DNA of 8,419 nucleotides, from positions 1 to 8,419 of the forward strand of contig CATEWF010000042.1 in the NCBI GenBank assembly GCA_949527715.1. The letters are read 5' to 3'. Source of the DNA: an uncultured Mycoplasmatota bacterium. GTDB taxonomy: Bacteria > Bacillota_I > Bacilli_A > Mycoplasmatales > Mycoplasmoidaceae. The first letter of the stretch is position 1. Each line of letters starts with the position of its first letter. This document shows positions 1-6,000 of the stretch, in pieces. Position numbers and translations under genes: made by a program. The notes under the pieces were generated by a model that worked only from the letters and a program-made list of their open reading frames with translations, was not told where the DNA came from and did no database searches.

Positions 1-3000
1 AATTACATTAATCAACAACAAATAGAAGTAGAAAAACAAAATAAAGAAGTCGAAAAGCAACAAATTATAGATGATTTAAAGCAAAAGAGAGGAGATTTAA
101 ATTATTCAGATGATAAACTAGAAAAAATAGCTGATAAAATTATGACTAAATCTGATAAGAACTTGGCTTTACAAAAAACTTTTAATCATTTTGATAAACA
201 TCATAAAGAAAAGATAAAAGAAAATTTATTTAAATATGCAGCTGAAAAAGAATTTGAATTAGATCAAACAATTTTGGAGAAACTTGCTCAAGAGGTTTTC
301 GAACAAAGAGATGGTGAAAGTAGATTCAGTACAGGTTATACACTTGCTAAAGCACAAATTGATAAAATAATTGAAGCAGCTCAACAAGAACAATCTGAAC
401 CTGCTATTACACCAGGATTATCATTAAAAAAATCGCAACAACAACTTCAACAAAATCAACAAAAACAACAGCAAAATCAACCAAATCAATCTCAACCTAA
501 TCAACCAAATCAACAACAACCACCCCAATCAACTCAACCTAATCAACAACAACAACCTCAACAACCACCTCAACCAGAACCAGAACCAGAACAAGATTCA
601 GATTCAGAAGAAAAACCAATTTCTGATCAAACTTTTCAAAAGTTAGAGAAATTATTAAGTAAGATGAGAATAGAATTATGTGGAGATTATCGTGGCTTGA
701 CTATAGAGCTGTTGCAAGATTTATTTGGATATTTCACAAAAAATAATAATAATGATAATGATGTTAATAAAGCTATTCCAATTTTTAATAAAATTATTGA
801 ATTAGATAAATATAGACCATATTATTTCCATATTCGTACTCAACCCCAATATAGAGAATACAATTTTTCATTCTTTAAAAACGATTATGAACAAAATATT
901 TATAGAGTAGAAGAAGATTATAGAAAATTAATGCAGAATAGAGAAATGTATAATCAAAATAGTGATGAAATCAAAGATATACTTAATTCATGTTTTGAGA
1001 AAACAAATTTACAATTAAACTTAAATCAATCAATCGGTTATTGTTCTTCAAGAGATCAGTATCAAGGTTTTGTTGATGCAATTCTTAATGCTAAAGCAAT
1101 TAAAGATCAAAATGAATCATATGGACAACCATATAATATTTCAGAAAATATTGAATATTTATACACAACATGTGAACATAATATCTTAAATGTTGCACAA
1201 CGTTTAAAGGATATGATTCCGAGTGAGCAAGCGAATTTTATTAAAAAATGTGAAGACTTAATGCCTAAAGTTAATGAAATTAAAGGTTTAACTTTTGAAA
1301 ATCAAGATCATTCAAAATATTATTGGAATAAATTTCGAGAAGAGAAAAACTTATCTTATGCTCAATTAGCAAAATATTTTAACGCTGTCAAACAACTACA
1401 ATTTATTAATGAATTTAAAGGTACAACTGATGATGTAGATGATTATCTTTCTGTACGTAAAAACATTAATTTTGATTCAGTTTTTGATCAAATTAATTCA
1501 GAATTCGTTAGATATGAAACAGTTTATCAAAGTTTTAATAATAGTAGAGTTAATACTTTATTAGACGAATATAATGATATGTTAAAAGATAGGCATAAAG
1601 ATCCAATAACTCTTCAAAAACTAATCTATCTTCAACAAACAAGTAAAACCGAGAATATAATTGATTATCTTAATAATTTAATAAAAAATGAAAAGAATCT
1701 ATCAGATAAAAAAGCAGATTTAGATAATGTAATTGCTCAATATAATTCAATTTCTAATTCAACAAATATTTATTATAGACAGGTAGTTGATTATTTTGGT
1801 TCAGAATTTGATGCTTATTCGGCATTATCAAAATTATTTGAACCGTTTTATACTTATTGTCAAATTGTTGTAGGTGAAAAACCTAATATTATAGATATTT
1901 GTTCAAAGAATGGAAATTCATTAGAAAGTGTTACAGCATTTTTAGAACAAAGAGGTAAAGATATTAAAGAAACAATTGATTCATGGCAACAACAAGAAAA
2001 TTATTTAACTTTAAGAGATTCTGTAAGAGGTAATCAAGATGTTAATGTATTTGAATTAGATCTTTATAAAAAGTCAGGAGGTGATTATAATAAAGCTTTA
2101 ACATATCTTCAACTAAAACAAGAACAAGATAAATATAATAAACATATGCTAGAAGCTAATTCGTTAGATAATATTATTACTGATAATTCAATTGATAATG
2201 TTTTAAAGGGTGATTACAATAATTATTTGATAACATTAAAATCTAAGAATCAAGAATTTGATGAAAGTAGTGAATGGATAAAAAATTATGAAGAGCATAT
2301 TAATTCAATTAATAATTATTTAGATCATTATGGTAGAAAAGTTAATATTCCTAAAAATATTTCGGTATATCCAATTAAAACAATTATATCAAGTTATTAT
2401 AAACCTATTTTATTAAAATATTACAATCTTATTACAAATAAAAATTATGTTCCAAGTGAAGGAGTAGATCTTAATACTCAAGAAGGTTTCGAAGTATTAA
2501 TTCAAAATGTTATTAATGCAGAAAAGAAAGATAATGAATTTAAACAACAACTTCAACCAATTTACGATCAATATAAAAAAGATTTAGATCCTACTTTAAC
2601 ATTAGATGATTTTATTAAAAATTATGATAACGTCGAAGATGCAAAAACAGATATTTTGTATAAAAGTGGTTTGAAAGCTTATACTGATAGATATGGAAAT
2701 AGAGGAACATTACCAAAAACAGATGAAGTTTTTAAGATTCAAGATAAAAGTGAAGCAATTAAATTTATTGAAAATAAAATAAATCAATATGATAATGTTA
2801 TTGGAAATTATGATGAACAATATTTCCAAGAACAATTTCAAACGTTTTTAGTAAATTATCCTAATTATCCAAAAAGAACAACTGCAGAATTTATTCAAGA
2901 ATATGGAACTAATATTGAGGAAGCTAGAAACTTTGTATTATTAGAGAATTTAAAGTATAATTTCAAAAATAAATATTTTCATAAGTATGAACCTAGTTCA

Positions 3001-6000
3001 ACTGATTTATCGACTGAACAACAAATTGAAGAATTAGAAAAATATCTTGATATTTATGAAACTCATATTCATAATGAAGATATTTTAAACACACTTAGAG
3101 AATATAATCGAAAATTCGGTAAAAGTTATGATTTTTATAATTTAGTAGTTGATAATGGTGGTGATATGGAGAAAGCTTATTATACTATGAAATGTGATAT
3201 TTTAATTCAGAAAATTAAAAGTAATGGAGGTGAAGATTTAACAAAAACATTTGCAGAAAAAAATGAAGATACATTAGCAGAACTTCAAAGAAGATTTAAT
3301 GATATAGAAAATAAAAGAGATGCTTGGGATAAAAATCCAGAATTAAATAGTTTAATTGATTATTATATTAAATATCATGATGGAGGAGCTGATAAAGAAC
3401 ATCTTCGAATTAATAAATGGAAAGATGACTCTCGTGAAGCATATAATGAAATATCATTCATTAAAAAGCAAGATGAACTAAGAAATGATTTTGGAGTTGA
3501 TGATACTTCAAAATTTTATAATGCAAATGATTCATTTGCAGAAAAATTTAAGAAATTAAGTATTAAGTACGATGAAATTTCAAATAAAATTCAAAGAATT
3601 GAAGGATCAGAAATTATTTCAAGTTGTATGAACAGTTTTAAAGAATTAACTAATAAATATCATTATGAATTTATTGATTTTGTTAAAGAAAATAAAGGTG
3701 ATGTAGATGAAGCTGAAATTAAATTAATTAAAACGGTTTTATTAGATTATTATGGATTTAAAAAGCATCAATTAAAAGATCGAGAAGAGGGAGAAGATGC
3801 ACATGAATATGCTTCAAAATTATATCATTTAATGAAAAAGAAATTTATGAGAGATGATGTTTTACAGAATGATTCAACTTTGTTAGCTTTAATTAATAAT
3901 TATTGTGCTAATCATCATTTATCAGATGGAAGTAGTCTTTATTCATTTATTAATTCTACTTTCAATTCAGGAGACATTCAAAAAGATTTGAAGCAAAGTA
4001 TAGGATATATTATATGTTTAGATAAAGAAGAAGAATATAGAAAATTAAAATTAAAATTAACACCTTTAAATAAATTACCAGATAAAGCAAGTGAAAAAAC
4101 TGATATTTCAAAATTTGATAAAAACTTAGAAATCAAAACTGATAAAGACGGTAAAGATATAACTGATTATGTAAGTAGATCAATTTATTTAGAAGAAGCT
4201 ATTGCTAGATTAAATCAATTAGAAACTTCATTTAAAGAATCTAAATTACTTCAAGAAGAATTAAATGATCAAACTAATTATAGTTCAGCTAAAACTTATC
4301 CAGATATTTATTCATTAATTAATAAATGGGGTAATGATCCTCAAGTATGTTATGAAAATCTAAGATATGAAAATAGAAAGAATAAATATAGATATATTAC
4401 TAAAACGGAATTTGATGAAAAAGATGAAGACTTTGCAGGAAGCATTAATGTAAAATCTGATAAAATCGATAAGTTTTTAACTGATTACGAAGATTATTAT
4501 AGAACTAATACTGAATTTCAACAAAAATTAATAGAATACAATGCAAAACATTCTGATAAAAAATTAAAAGATATCGATTTATGTAAGGCTTATGAAAATG
4601 ATGTAATTGGATGTATGAAACATTTAGAATTCGAAACATTAAAAGCAGAAATTAAAACTTATGATCCTGAACATGATCTTAAAAGTTATGGAGAATCAGA
4701 TGAAAGTATCGAAGAATTAAAAGCTATCTTAGCATCAATTAAAACTAATAGAGATTTATTTAAAGAAACATCTCTTCTGCAAAAAATGGATTCATATAAT
4801 AGTATGGTTCCCGAAAATGAAAAATATACGGATGGAAAATTAAGAACAGATTTTGGAAATGCTACTGCAGCAGCAAATTGGTTAGATGCATTAATTGCAA
4901 TGAAAAGATTAGAAACTGATTATGAATTAGTGTTTAATAAACAAGATGAAATCGCAAAATATAGAGATAATCATTATAAAGCAAAAGTTGATTTTGAAGA
5001 AAAGTTAGATAAATATAAAACTAATTTTGCAGAATTTGAAAAGAAAGATAATATTAAAACGTATCTCAAAAATTATAATGAAAGACATACTGAAGAAAAT
5101 ATGACTTTAAAGAAATTATTTAATCAACATGAAGGAAATTCTCAAGAAGCTTATTTTGATCTAGTTATAGATGAATATAATTATGTATTTTCTTATAAAC
5201 CGAAAGATAAAGATAAAATTATTGATAAGAAAAATGAAACAGAAGATATGGTAACAGAATTAAAAAGAATTGGAAAGAGAATAACTACTTTTACTGGAAA
5301 TAATGAATTCAAAACTGCATTAGATAATTCAGAAATTACAGCAAGTGATAGAGATAAAATGTATCTTAAGTTTAAAGATGTAAAAGATGCAACAAATTAT
5401 TTATTATTATATCCTCAATTAACAACATATAAAGAAATTTATGAAGAAGATTTTGATTTTGAAAAGAAATTTAAAGAATTCAAGAATGAAGGTAAAACTA
5501 TAGAAGATTTGAAAAACTATTTAGAAAATGTTAATAAATCAAGTTATAATGAAGAATTCGATACATTATTAGATGAAAGAAATAAAGTATGCAGCAATAA
5601 TCTTGAAAAAGAAACAATTATGAATGATACTAAAAAATATCCAAATGCTTATGAAGCTAAAATTAAAATAATTCTCGATATGTATAAAGATGATTACAAA
5701 ACATGTTGGGGCAAAAATATTCCTACTAATAAAATTTTACATCAAATTAATTATGATGTTCAATTCTTCAAGAATTACATTGAATATTCAATAAAATATA
5801 AAGCATATCAAAAAGCTCATAATGAATTACCTAAAACATTCGAAAAATATGTTGATACGATAGATGGAATACATAATGGTGAAGGAAAAATTAATAAAGA
5901 TACGTTAAAACATAAATGTGAAGAATGGATTCAAGAATTAACTGATGCAGAAGCAGTAATTAATCAAAATATTAATTCACAATTAGATTCATTAAATGTT

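Noticed and set aside
142..144. ATG at 142 as the true start of the giant protein
   Set aside because: The frame stays open to base 1, the upstream codons look coding, the Met sits inside a likely helix, and no promoter-like AAAATTGA precedes it within the window.
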